Positions 42,533 through 51,084 of a DNA stretch of 64,000 nt are shown one piece after another (position 1 is the first letter of the stretch; every line of letters starts with the position of its first letter). The position numbers and the translations under genes were made by a program. The stretch covers positions 124,001 through 188,000 of the forward strand of contig NZ_QEOO01000051.1 of NCBI RefSeq assembly GCF_003121585.1. Direction: 5' to 3'. Origin of the DNA: Nocardioides speluncae (GTDB taxonomy: Bacteria; Actinomycetota; Actinomycetes; Propionibacteriales; Nocardioidaceae). Below the pieces are notes generated by a model. That model searched no databases. It worked only from the letters and a program-made list of their open reading frames with translations, and was not told where the DNA came from.

Positions 42533-43695
42533 TGCCGCCAACATCCGCTCAACGCGTTCGCTTAGACTCGCTTGGCGACGGTGCCGCAGGCGAGTTGCTC
42601 GTGAAGGCCCAGCAGGTCCGCCTCGGGCTCCGCCCTTGGCATGAACTGCACGACGCCGTACGCGCACTCACCCGCGATCCGGTGGCGGCCGACCCCGAAT
42701 CCTGCGGACTGTTCCGAGGGGCGCCAGCCGTCGCTTTTGCACTTCACACAGCCAGACATCCCGGCTACGAACCATCGCTCAGCCGCCTCGACAAACACAT
42801 CGCGACGATCGTCGAGCAGCGCCTCGCCGTCGCACGGGCTCGCATCAACCGCGGCGCGCTGCCTGCGCTCCGCGAGTTCGACCTGATCAGTGGCCTCACC
42901 GGACTCGGCGCCTACCTACTCAACCGAAGCAAGGACGGCGAACTGCTGCGTGATGTCCTCCGCTATCTCGTCCGGCTCACCCATCCGTTGACTTCAGGGG
43001 ACGACCTCCTCCCGGGCTGGTGGACTTCCCACGGGCCTAGCGATCAAGCCGATCCCAATTGGATAGGCGGCCACGGCAACGTCGGCATCGCACACGGAAT
43101 CGCAGGGCCGCTCAGTCTGCTCGCCCACAGCCAGCGACGCGGCGTTACCGTCGACGGTCAGGCCGAGGCCATGCGCAGAATCCTCGCCTGGATCGACGAC
43201 TACCGGATCTGCGACGCCGAGTCCGTGCGTTGGCCCGGACTCGTGTCGCGAGCCGAGCACCGCGAGCCGCTACTTCTCCAGTCGCGGCACCCCGAGCGGC
43301 CTTCTTGGTGCTACGGAACACCCGGTATCGCCCGAGCCCAACAACTGGCCGGCGTTGCACTCGACGACTGCGGTCGCCAGCGCCTCGCCGAGCTCGCGCT
43401 CCTTGACTGCGTCTGCGACGACCGTCAGCTCGATCTTCTTGAGGACGCTTCGCTCTGTCACGGATCGACTGGCCTGCTGCTAACCACCTGGCGCTGCGCT
43501 CGCGAGGTGGGCGCCGACCTCCGACTCGCCGAAGCGGTTCCACGTCTCCGGAACCTGCGGGGACAGCGCGTCCAGCCGAGCCACGCCGGGCTTCTCGAGG
43601 GTGTGACCGGTCTCCGACTTGCCGAGAACACAATCGGCGACCCAGAGGACACGACGCGCTGGGACGCCTGCCTCCTGCTGACCGCCCAACTCTGA
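42529..43695 (+). CDS. lanC: Lanthionine synthetase C family cyclase LanC
   Basis: Zinc enzyme of 388 residues that adds Cys thiols to dehydro residues to close the lanthionine rings. Visible are GIAHGIAG (catalytic His189), SWCYGTPGIARA (zinc ligand C261) and LCHGSTGLLLT (zinc ligands C310, H311). All needed residues are present, so it should be active. ATGA overlap with lanB. A 34-base gap separates it from the methyltransferase gene. Confidence 0.92.
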   Translation: MMPPTSAQRVRLDSLGDGAAGELLVKAQQVRLGLRPWHELHDAVRALTRDPVAADPESCGLFRGAPAVAFALHTARHPGYEPSLSRLDKHIATIVEQRLAVARARINRGALPALREFDLISGLTGLGAYLLNRSKDGELLRDVLRYLVRLTHPLTSGDDLLPGWWTSHGPSDQADPNWIGGHGNVGIAHGIAGPLSLLAHSQRRGVTVDGQAEAMRRILAWIDDYRICDAESVRWPGLVSRAEHREPLLLQSRHPERPSWCYGTPGIARAQQLAGVALDDCGRQRLAELALLDCVCDDRQLDLLEDASLCHGSTGLLLTTWRCAREVGADLRLAEAVPRLRNLRGQRVQPSHAGLLEGVTGLRLAENTIGDPEDTTRWDACLLLTAQL

Positions 43696-43729
43696 TGAAC
43701 TACCCGACAGACGATTCGGAAGGACCCAT

Positions 43730-44941
43730 GTGAACAGCATCGCCAGCGCCAACCCTGAGGCGCTCCGGGACACCATGGTCGACACGATCCTCAACGCCGA
43801 GCATGCCCGCACGCCGGCTGTCGAGCGAGCGATGCGCACCGTTCCTCGGCACCGATTCGTTCCCGACGCCACCGTCGAGGACGCCTACGCCGACATCGCC
43901 GTCATCACCAAGCAGACTGACGACGGCACTGCCCTGAGCTGTGCGTCCGTCCCCACCACCGTGGCGATGATGCTCGACCAGCTCGACGTACAACCGGGTC
44001 ACCGGGTCCTGGAGATCGGCGCCGGCACCGGTTACAACGCCGCGCTCCTCCGCGTCCTTGCTGGACCTGGCGGCAGCGTCACCACGGTCGACATCGACGC
44101 CGAGGTCACCAGACGAGCGCGTGCGGCGCTCGACGCGACCGGCAATCCCGATATCGAGGTGATCACTCGCGACGGCGCGCTCGGCGCCGAGGAGAATGCG
44201 CCGTACGACCGGATCATCTTCACTGTGGGCGCCTGGGACATACCGCCGGCCATGTGGCAGCAGCTCACACCTGGCGGGCGACTGGTCCTTCCCCTGAGGT
44301 GGCGCGGCCAGACCCGCAGTCTGGCGTTGGTCCGCGACGGCGAACGCCTTGTAGCGGAGTCCGTCGAGCTCTGCGGGTTTGTCCCTCTGGTCGGTCAGGA
44401 AGGCGAGCTCACCGGCACCATCGACAACGACGGACTGGTCTCGCTGCACTGGGATGCCGACCAGCCCATCCAAGCCGCAGCGTTGGCCGGGGTGCTCGAC
44501 CAGCCCAGGCTGGAGGCCTGGTCTGGCGTCACCGTTGATCCCGAGGAGCCGTTCGACGGGCTCTGGCTGCTGATGACCGCTACCGAGCCACGGACCTGCC
44601 GTATCGCGGCGCAACCTGCGGCGGTTGAGTCCGGCCTCTGCCTGCCCGCCATCGCATCGCGCAGCCCAGCAATCGTCGACGGCGACAGCCTCGCCTACTT
44701 CACGTTCCGCCGACCCGGAGCGCCTGACGGCGCGTCCCGGCCCGAGCTGGGGGCTATCGGGCACGGGCCACGCGGCGATGTCTTGGCAGAGACTCTTTGC
44801 ACCGAGATTCGGCGCTGGAACCAGGATCGTGCCGCCCAGCCGAAGATCACAGCCATCCTGCGTGCTGCAGGAGAGCGCCAGCAGACGGCTGGATCGGTCA
44901 TCGACAAGGCCGAGACGAGCCTCCTGCTGGTGACGACATGA
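43730..44941 (+). CDS. Protein-isoaspartate-type O-methyltransferase, FxLD lanthipeptide system
   Basis: A 403-residue SAM methyltransferase. The N-terminal half is like protein-L-isoaspartate methyltransferase (AMRTVPRHRFVPD, ALSCASVPTTVAMMLDQL, SAM motif VLEIGAGTGYN at 93-103), and a C-terminal extension of about 180 residues is typical of the lanthipeptide-associated FxLD-system enzymes. In characterised relatives it methylates a core Asp, which then forms a succinimide and isoaspartate. Start: GTG 43730 after GGAAGGA; an ATG two bases earlier runs straight into TGA. Its stop overlaps argS. Confidence 0.9.
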   Translation: MNSIASANPEALRDTMVDTILNAEHARTPAVERAMRTVPRHRFVPDATVEDAYADIAVITKQTDDGTALSCASVPTTVAMMLDQLDVQPGHRVLEIGAGTGYNAALLRVLAGPGGSVTTVDIDAEVTRRARAALDATGNPDIEVITRDGALGAEENAPYDRIIFTVGAWDIPPAMWQQLTPGGRLVLPLRWRGQTRSLALVRDGERLVAESVELCGFVPLVGQEGELTGTIDNDGLVSLHWDADQPIQAAALAGVLDQPRLEAWSGVTVDPEEPFDGLWLLMTATEPRTCRIAAQPAAVESGLCLPAIASRSPAIVDGDSLAYFTFRRPGAPDGASRPELGAIGHGPRGDVLAETLCTEIRRWNQDRAAQPKITAILRAAGERQQTAGSVIDKAETSLLLVTT

Positions 44942-46695
44942 GCGACCACGACGTTCTGCCCCTGCTCGACCAGACCTCGGCTGCGGTGTCCGACGCCATC
45001 CGCCGTGCGCGACCCGAGCTGGCCGAGGCAGACCCCGTCGTACGACGCTCGGAACATGCCGACTTTCAGGCCAACGCCGCGCTGGCGCTGGCCAAGCGGG
45101 CAAGCATTAAGCCCGCTGATCTCGCGGCCGAACTGGTCGCAGCCCTCGACAGTGACTACCTCGAGGCGGTCGAGGTGTCCGGTCCTGGGTTTCTGAACAT
45201 CAAGCTGCCTGATCGCGTCGTGTGGGGTCAGGTCGCAGCCCGCCTGGCGGACTCGCGGCTGGGAGTCGCGTCACCGCAATCGGGGTGTCGTACCGTCGTC
45301 GACTACTCCGCACCGAACATCGCCAAAGAGATGCACGTCGGGCACCTGCGCACCACGATCATCGGCGACAGCCTCGTCCGAGTGCTCGGCTTCCTCGGCG
45401 CCGAGGTGATCCGCCAGAACCACTTGGGCGACTGGGGAACTCAGTTCGGAATGCTCATCCAGTACCTCGACGAGCACCCCGAAACTGCCTGGCACCACGA
45501 TGAGCTCGCCGGTGACACCTCAACGGTCTCGGCCTTGGACACGCTCTACAGGGAAGCCCGCGCCAAGTTCGACAACGACACTGGCTTCGCCGACCGCGCC
45601 CGCGCACGGGTAGTGGCCCTTCAAGGCGGCGACCCGGAGACACTGGCCAAGTGGAAGGACATCGTCGCCGAGTCCGAGTTCGCCTTCCGCGAGATCTACG
45701 ACCGGCTGGGTGTCCAGCTCACCGCCGAAGACTCAGTGGGGGAGTCCTTCTACAACCCGATGCTGGCCGACACGATCGCCGAGCTCGAGGACACCGGGAT
45801 CGTCGTCGAGAGCGACGACGCGCTGGTGATCTACTCACAGGAGGTCACCGGCCCTGACGACCAGCCTGTCCCCTTGATGCTCCGCAAGCGCGATGGAGGA
45901 TTCGGCTACGACACCACCGACTTGGCGACGATCCGCTACCGCATCCGTGACGTCAAAGCGGACCGCATGCTCTACGTGGTCGACTCGCGCCAGGCGCTGC
46001 ACTTCCGGCTCATCTTCGAAGCCGCCCGACGTGCCGGCTGGTTGACCGACGAAGTCGAGGCAACCCATGTCCCCTTCGGCACCGTTCTCGGACCGGACGG
46101 CAAGCCTTTCAAGACCCGCGCCGGCGGAACGGTCCGCCTCACGGACCTCCTCGATGACGCCGTGGCTCGCGCCCGCGCCATCGTCGCCGAGAAGAACCCC
46201 GGCTTCAGCGCCGACCTGCTTGACCAGATCGCCGAGCAGGCCGGCATCGGAGCGGTCAAGTACGCAGACCTCTCCAACTCGCGGGTCAAGGACTACACCT
46301 TCGACGTCGACCGCATGGTCGCCTTCGTCGGCGATACCGGTGTCTATCTCCAGTACGCCCACGCCCGCATCCGGTCAATCCTCCGCAAGGCCGGCGACAC
46401 CGACGCACGGATCGACCCGACACCCCCACTGGAGCCCGCTGAGCGCACCCTCGCCCTCGAACTTGACGCCTACGGCGCAGTGCTCACGGATGTTGGGGTG
46501 ACTCTCGAGCCGCACAAGCTCTGCGGCTACCTCTTCGGCCTCGCACGCGCCTTCACCGGCTTCTACGAGGCCTGCCCAGTCATCCAAGCGGAGGAGCCCA
46601 CGCGATCCAACCGGCTGGCCCTCTGCCGCCTGACCGCCAACACCCTCAGCCACGGACTCGACGTCCTCGGGATCGCGGCACCCGAGCGCATGTAG
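44938..46695 (+). CDS. argS: Arginyl-tRNA synthetase in the lanthipeptide operon
   Basis: A 585-residue class I synthetase with an N-terminal Add1-like domain, the signature YSAPNIAKEMHVGHLRTT containing the HIGH-type HVGH (133-136), the RQNHLGDWGTQFGML block and the C-terminal DALR anticodon domain (FVGDTGVYLQYAHARIRSIL and on). In place of a canonical KMSKS it has GKPFKTRAGG, as in many ArgRS. ATG 44938 overlaps the methyltransferase stop by four bases, tying it tightly to the lanthipeptide genes. It may be a resistant second copy, a supplier of Arg-tRNA to a peptide-modifying step, or the housekeeping gene captured by chance. Confidence 0.9.
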   Translation: MSDHDVLPLLDQTSAAVSDAIRRARPELAEADPVVRRSEHADFQANAALALAKRASIKPADLAAELVAALDSDYLEAVEVSGPGFLNIKLPDRVVWGQVAARLADSRLGVASPQSGCRTVVDYSAPNIAKEMHVGHLRTTIIGDSLVRVLGFLGAEVIRQNHLGDWGTQFGMLIQYLDEHPETAWHHDELAGDTSTVSALDTLYREARAKFDNDTGFADRARARVVALQGGDPETLAKWKDIVAESEFAFREIYDRLGVQLTAEDSVGESFYNPMLADTIAELEDTGIVVESDDALVIYSQEVTGPDDQPVPLMLRKRDGGFGYDTTDLATIRYRIRDVKADRMLYVVDSRQALHFRLIFEAARRAGWLTDEVEATHVPFGTVLGPDGKPFKTRAGGTVRLTDLLDDAVARARAIVAEKNPGFSADLLDQIAEQAGIGAVKYADLSNSRVKDYTFDVDRMVAFVGDTGVYLQYAHARIRSILRKAGDTDARIDPTPPLEPAERTLALELDAYGAVLTDVGVTLEPHKLCGYLFGLARAFTGFYEACPVIQAEEPTRSNRLALCRLTANTLSHGLDVLGIAAPERM

Positions 46696-46881
46696 CCGGA
46701 GGCACGGCTGTGCGAGTTCGCACGCGGGACCTTCCCAGAGGTCGCGAGCATAGGCGGCGGAGTGAGGCACCCATCGCGGCAGAACGGATGGCCGCAGGGC
46801 ATGCCTTCTGCGGCATGGAGCTGATCGGGCTGCCCTCACCATCGGTCAGCTAAGGCGCCTCAGGGCTGCCGAGAGGGCACT

Positions 46882-47286
46882 CTAGCTACGTTTGATGGTC
46901 TGCGCGTGAGCGTCGATATCCGGCCCCGTGAAGAGACGGTGGAACGCTTCGTCAAGCACTCTGGCGCCGTCCAGCACCTCGATGGTGGACAGGTCTGAGT
47001 CTTCGTGCGTGCCGGCGTTGCCGAGCCACTTGGCTGCGAAGAACAGGTCGGCAACCGGCGGACGGTTAGGGTCGGCGTCTCGCCACTCCTCGATGCGTTC
47101 GTGAGCGCTACGGAACCGTCCGGTTGAGTTGGTCGCCGAGACGCTCTCCGAGGTCAGGAAGCGCTCCACGGTGGCGCGAAGCGCGGTTGCAGCTAGGCCG
47201 GGATCGGCGAAGAGCACGCGAGATGCGCGTAGTACGCCCTCTCGGACCTCGTCGGGAGCCGAATTTGGGATCGGCATAACCAACAT
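46882..47286 (-). CDS. DUF4145-like protein, probably N-terminally truncated
   Basis: The 134-residue ORF matches the C-terminal half of DUF4145 proteins: IPNSAPDEVREGVLRASRVL, then AATALRATVERFL, and AKWLGNAGTHED near residue 90. In the same frame, residues upstream of the ATG (TCYTVTHSHPPM) still look family-like but a TGA cuts them off, so the gene has lost its 5' half. Full-length relatives are near 200-250 residues and often occur in defence islands. Flanks 46696-46881 and 47287-47540 hold no gene I can support. Confidence 0.6.
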   Translation of the reverse strand: MLVMPIPNSAPDEVREGVLRASRVLFADPGLAATALRATVERFLTSESVSATNSTGRFRSAHERIEEWRDADPNRPPVADLFFAAKWLGNAGTHEDSDLSTIEVLDGARVLDEAFHRLFTGPDIDAHAQTIKRS

Positions 47287-47540
47287 GGGCGGGTGCGAAT
47301 GCGTGACGGTGTAGCACGTCCAACCGAATCACGACGAGCCTCACGGCGCACCGGCGTTAAGGACGCAACCTGTTCGCGTTTCCCGTCACGGTGGACCAGA
47401 CGGTGACCGTACGTCGCGGGCCTTGCACGATCCAGCCTTGGGGAGAAAACTGAGAGATTGGCTCTAGAGCCGAGGCGCCCAATCGCTAACTCTCGGGACG
47501 TTCCAGCTGGTCAGCTGGCCCATCACTGAGAGGAAAGCTC

Positions 47541-49391
47541 ATGACATCACGAACCGCAGTTCTGCTGGGAGCCACCCTCATCGCGGCCGGCCTACTCGCG
47601 GCTGTGCCGGCGGTCGGTGCGCCGATCACGCCGGGCGGGTCGGCGGAGGTCACCGTGGGCAGCAACGACAACCTGTTCTCCCAGAACAAGCAGAACGAGC
47701 CGGGGGTCGCGGTCAACCCGGTCAACCCCCTGATCCTCGCGGCCGGCGCCAACGACAACATCGACATGGAGGCCTGCAACGCTGCCGACGACCGCACCTG
47801 TCCCTTCACGCCGGGCGTCGGTCTGTCGGGTGTCCAGTTCTCGACGAACGGCGGCGTGTCGTGGACGCAGCCGAACTACACCGGCTACTCGGCACGCGTG
47901 ACGCCGAGCTGCCTCGGCCAGCCTGACCTCGCGGTCGGTCAGCCGCCCGCCGGCGACACCGGCTGCGTGCCTGACCCGGCGGGGCCGATCGGCACGCTGC
48001 CGCACTACGACGAGAATGGCATGGTCTCCAACGGCGACCCGGAGCTCGTCTTCGGCCCGGAGCCGGACGAGAACGGCGACTTCTCCTGGGCGAACGGGCA
48101 GCGGCTGTACTACGCGAACATTGCCACCCCGTTCCCGGGCAACCCGGGCTTCAAGGGCGCGGGCGCCATCGCGGTGTCGCACACGACCGACCTCGTCGGC
48201 GCCATCTCGGGGAACGACGCGGGGTGGTCCGACCCGGTGGTTGTCACCCGGCAGAACACAGCCCTGTTCAGCGACAAGGAGCAGCTGTGGGCGGACAACG
48301 CCGAGACCAGCCCGCACTTCGGCAACGCCTATGTCTGCAACGTCGGCTTCCGCGGCTCGGCGGGTTCCGAGCCGGTGCTGTTCTCCCGGTCGACCGACGG
48401 CGGCGACACCTGGACCGTCCGGCAGCTGAGCGAGGCGACGAACAACAACCAGACCGGTGGACGGCAGGGCTGCGCGATCCGCACCGACAGCGCGGGCGTC
48501 GTGTACGTGATCTGGGAGGGCACGTCCATCCCGACCAGGCAGGGCGTCTTCTTCCTCGCCAGGTCCTTCAACGGCGGCGCCAGCTTCGAGCGGGCCCGGC
48601 CCATCGTGACGGTCGAAGGCATCGGCCAGTTCGACCCGGCGCAGGGGCGCTTCACGATCGACGGCGTCGCCGGTGCGCGCACCAACACCTTCCCGAGCAT
48701 CGACATCGCCAACGGAGCTCCGTCTGGGGAGGACGCGACCGACCAGATCCTGGTCACCTGGTCCGACGATCGCGCCGGCACGAACAACGAGCGCGCGTAC
48801 GTCATCTCCTCGACCAACGGCGGCGAATCCTTCTCCGGCGTCATGGACGCGAACGACGGCACCGACCGTGCCAACTTCCCCGCCATCGCGATCTCGCCGG
48901 ACGGCACGGACGCCTGGCTTGTCTACAACGCCTGGCTGGACCCGTGGCGCAACGAGACCTCGTCTCCGCGGCGGGTTCTCGGCGTGGTGCGGCATGCCGA
49001 CATCTCCGGTGGCGTCATCGGCTCGTGGACTACCGAGCTGCGTGGCCCGACCGGCGACGGGCGTGCCTCGAGCGCCAACGGGCTGACCTCGGAGTTCCTC
49101 GGCGACTACAACTACGTCGTGGCCACCAACGACGCAGCCACGGCGGTATGGAACGACATGCGCGACGGCGCGGTCTGCCCGGCGATCAACGCGTACCGGC
49201 AGGCGTTCGTCGACGACGTGGTGAGCGGCGACACAGCGCCGATCGTGGCCGACCGGCCGCGGGACCGCGCGTCGGCGGGCGAGCTCCCGGCGACACACTC
49301 CACCGCGCTACGTCCCGGACCGAACAACCAGTGCCCGGCGGCCTTCGGCGGGTCGAGCATTTACGGGGGCTCGTTCAGCGACGAATCCTGA
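47541..49391 (+). CDS. Secreted sialidase-like beta-propeller protein
   Basis: A 616-residue exported protein with a signal peptide (MTSRTAVLLGATLIAAGLLA, cleavage after about residue 27, AVGAP). Repeated Asp-box-like elements follow: FSTNGGVSWTQ, FSRSTDGGDTWTV, ARSFNGGASFERA and SSTNGGESFSG, spaced as blades of a sialidase/BNR propeller. No complete Arg triad could be confirmed, so glycan binding or another hydrolase role is equally possible. RBS GAGAGGAAAG precedes ATG 47541. No operon partner. Confidence 0.82.
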   Translation: MTSRTAVLLGATLIAAGLLAAVPAVGAPITPGGSAEVTVGSNDNLFSQNKQNEPGVAVNPVNPLILAAGANDNIDMEACNAADDRTCPFTPGVGLSGVQFSTNGGVSWTQPNYTGYSARVTPSCLGQPDLAVGQPPAGDTGCVPDPAGPIGTLPHYDENGMVSNGDPELVFGPEPDENGDFSWANGQRLYYANIATPFPGNPGFKGAGAIAVSHTTDLVGAISGNDAGWSDPVVVTRQNTALFSDKEQLWADNAETSPHFGNAYVCNVGFRGSAGSEPVLFSRSTDGGDTWTVRQLSEATNNNQTGGRQGCAIRTDSAGVVYVIWEGTSIPTRQGVFFLARSFNGGASFERARPIVTVEGIGQFDPAQGRFTIDGVAGARTNTFPSIDIANGAPSGEDATDQILVTWSDDRAGTNNERAYVISSTNGGESFSGVMDANDGTDRANFPAIAISPDGTDAWLVYNAWLDPWRNETSSPRRVLGVVRHADISGGVIGSWTTELRGPTGDGRASSANGLTSEFLGDYNYVVATNDAATAVWNDMRDGAVCPAINAYRQAFVDDVVSGDTAPIVADRPRDRASAGELPATHSTALRPGPNNQCPAAFGGSSIYGGSFSDES

Positions 49392-49410
49392 CCCCGGCTC
49401 GGGTGGCGTC

Positions 49411-49449
49411 GTGGTCTCGACGACGCTCGTACCTCGCTGCTTGACCACC
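49411..49449. repeat. Interspersed GGTTTCGAGACG-type repeat, intergenic copy
   Basis: GTGGTCTCGACGACGCTCGT then ACCTCGCTGCTTGACCACC resembles a short imperfect-palindrome repeat I know from Nocardioides and related actinobacteria (of the form GGTTTCGAGACGCTCGC ... CTCCTCAACC). It lies 20 bases after the sialidase-like gene and may act as a terminator-like structure. A clearer copy is at 62609-62643 inside hyuA. The rest of the 49392-49591 gap shows nothing I recognise. Confidence 0.55.
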
Positions 49450-49591
49450 CGGGTGCGATCAGAGCCAGTCGCAGCTCGCTGCGGTCCGGATGTGCTTCTC
49501 GTAGCCCGGCGCGCCAGGACGCCCGGAAGCATTGTCGAACCACGGTGGTTGTGGGTTCATGAGAGCTATCCGAGTTGATGAGGAGCCTCAG

Positions 49592-50134
49592 ATGGCATCC
49601 CAGCAAGTCATCCTCAGCACCGAGCGGCTCGATATCGGACCGTGGGTTGCGGAGGACGCGACGACCGGCCTCACGATCTATGGCACCGAGGAGGTCACGC
49701 GCTGGCTGACTCCGGCCATGGAGCCCGTCGACGACGAGGCGGGGATGCGCGAGGCATTGGCCCGGTGGGCCGAGGAGGACGCAGAGACTGATCCTCCCGT
49801 CGGTCATTGGGCAGTACGGCGCCGCGAGGACGGCGTACTGCTGGGGTCGATCACGCTGCGTCGGATGCCGCCGTACCAAGAGGATCTGGAGCTCGCTTGG
49901 CAGTTCGCGCCTGGTCACTGGGGCAACGGCTACGCGACGGAGGCCGCCCGAGCAGTGGCCGCCTGGGCGTTCGAGGCCTCAGCGCACGAGCTGTTCGCCG
50001 TGATGCGCCCGGCCAATCAGCGCGCGGCGAAGCTCGCGCGCCGGCTGGGCTTTCAGTGGGTCGGAGAGACCGACAAGTACTACGACCTCCGGCTCCAGGT
50101 GTATCGCCTGCGGCCGCCAGAGATCACGGGCTGA
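49592..50134 (+). CDS. GNAT acetyltransferase, RimJ/RimL type
   Basis: A 180-residue protein with the RimJ/RimL pattern: STERLDIGPWVAEDATT at the start, LELAWQFAPGHWGNGYATEA (acetyl-CoA loop) and NQRAAKLARRLGFQWVGE near the end. It acetylates an unknown N-terminus or small amine. ATG 49592 was chosen for the AGGAG site seven bases upstream; ATG 49559 would add 11 residues. Stand-alone gene, convergent with the 118-residue gene (8-base gap). Confidence 0.85.
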   Translation: MASQQVILSTERLDIGPWVAEDATTGLTIYGTEEVTRWLTPAMEPVDDEAGMREALARWAEEDAETDPPVGHWAVRRREDGVLLGSITLRRMPPYQEDLELAWQFAPGHWGNGYATEAARAVAAWAFEASAHELFAVMRPANQRAAKLARRLGFQWVGETDKYYDLRLQVYRLRPPEITG

Positions 50135-50142
50135 AGATCAGG

Positions 50143-50499
50143 TCACAACCAGGAAGGCTTCCATCCTTCTGGTATGGCAGCCGGGTGCGGCGTCAGGCCG
50201 AGGGAGCGGCGGTAGGCAGCGTGAATCCATCCGGCTGCGGTATCGGGAGCAAATATCAGGTCCGAAAGCCGCAGGTCCTGCACGACGTCCCCGCGCTGGC
50301 AGAGTGCGATGAGTTCCTCACCATGCGCGGCGATGTCGATCCCGACAACTTGAACGGTGGTACCGACCACGCTGGCGGTGGTGGGGAGCGTGATCTCCTC
50401 GGAGAACGTCTCGTAGAAAGCGGTTACCTGCTCGGCGAGGTTGTAGCAGTCCTCGGTAATAGCCGCGACGAGACGATCCACTTCTTCATGGCCTGTCAT
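50143..50499 (-). CDS. Hypothetical 118-residue protein
   Basis: Mostly helical N-terminus (residues 1-35) followed by a small beta-rich part (TLPTTASVVGTTVQVVGID, AHGEELIALCQRG) and a WIHAAYRRSLGLTPHP tail. I do not recognise the family. Its start overlaps the end of the DUF6398 gene by 14 bases, so the two are coupled and may form a pair, but no toxin-antitoxin family is evident. Confidence 0.72.
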   Translation of the reverse strand: MTGHEEVDRLVAAITEDCYNLAEQVTAFYETFSEEITLPTTASVVGTTVQVVGIDIAAHGEELIALCQRGDVVQDLRLSDLIFAPDTAAGWIHAAYRRSLGLTPHPAAIPEGWKPSWL

Positions 50500-51001
50500 T
50501 GGCGGCCCCGGGGACGTAGGGGATCAGCCCGAACTCGAACGCCTGTACCTGAATGTGGATGGGCGCTCGGCGCATGTCGACTAGCATCCCGTCGACCTCC
50601 AACAGCCAGGTCAAAGGGCTGGCCTCAGCAAGGTCACGGCGCATGAACTCGGCGTCGAACTGGCTCAGGTTGACGGTGTCTCGGATCAACCGGGCCTTGT
50701 TGGCCATCGTGGTCTTCTTGACGCCCAGCCACTCGCTGAGCTGGTCGGTGGTCGCGTGCGGCACCTGGGCAGGGTCGAACAGGAAGTTGACCTGCCCGAC
50801 GGCATAGACGACCCCCGCGGCCCAGATCCTCAGGTCGCCGCGGGTCAGCGGCGAGGGTCGCTTCCGGCCGAGCCTGCCGACCAATGTGCGGCACAGGTCG
50901 GCGTACTCCACGTCCAAATGCTCCCGGCACGCGGCGTCGGTCACCGCCACTACCTGATCGGCGTACGGCCGCACCGCGCGCGGCACGTTCACGTCGTCCA
51001 T
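50486..51001 (-). CDS. DUF6398-like protein
   Basis: A 171-residue protein with the pattern SPLTRGDLRIWAAGVVYAVG, VNFLFDPAQVPH, then a helix-turn-helix-like LSEWLGVKKTTMANKARLI, matching DUF6398 proteins as I know them. The helical segment with KKTTMANK could bind nucleic acid. Function unknown. It is divergent from the 343-residue gene (83 bp gap) and coupled to the 118-residue gene downstream. Confidence 0.78.
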   Translation of the reverse strand: MDDVNVPRAVRPYADQVVAVTDAACREHLDVEYADLCRTLVGRLGRKRPSPLTRGDLRIWAAGVVYAVGQVNFLFDPAQVPHATTDQLSEWLGVKKTTMANKARLIRDTVNLSQFDAEFMRRDLAEASPLTWLLEVDGMLVDMRRAPIHIQVQAFEFGLIPYVPGAANDRP

Positions 51002-51084
51002 TCTCGGCCCTTCCCCGTCGGCACCTGCCGATCGACTTCGCTAGTCCATCACGCGCGACGGGCGACTGGGTAGCGTGCTGTCTC

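Noticed and set aside
43728..43733. ATG at 43728 as start of the methyltransferase
   Set aside because: It is followed directly by TGA; GTG 43730 is the in-frame start.
46710..46723. GTGCGAGTTCGCAC palindrome after argS as a terminator
   Set aside because: Loop would be only two bases and there is no T-run; too weak to call.
47592..49298. 568-codon minus-strand frame opposite the sialidase-like gene
   Set aside because: Shadow frame; the sense product has a signal peptide and regular Asp-box repeats.
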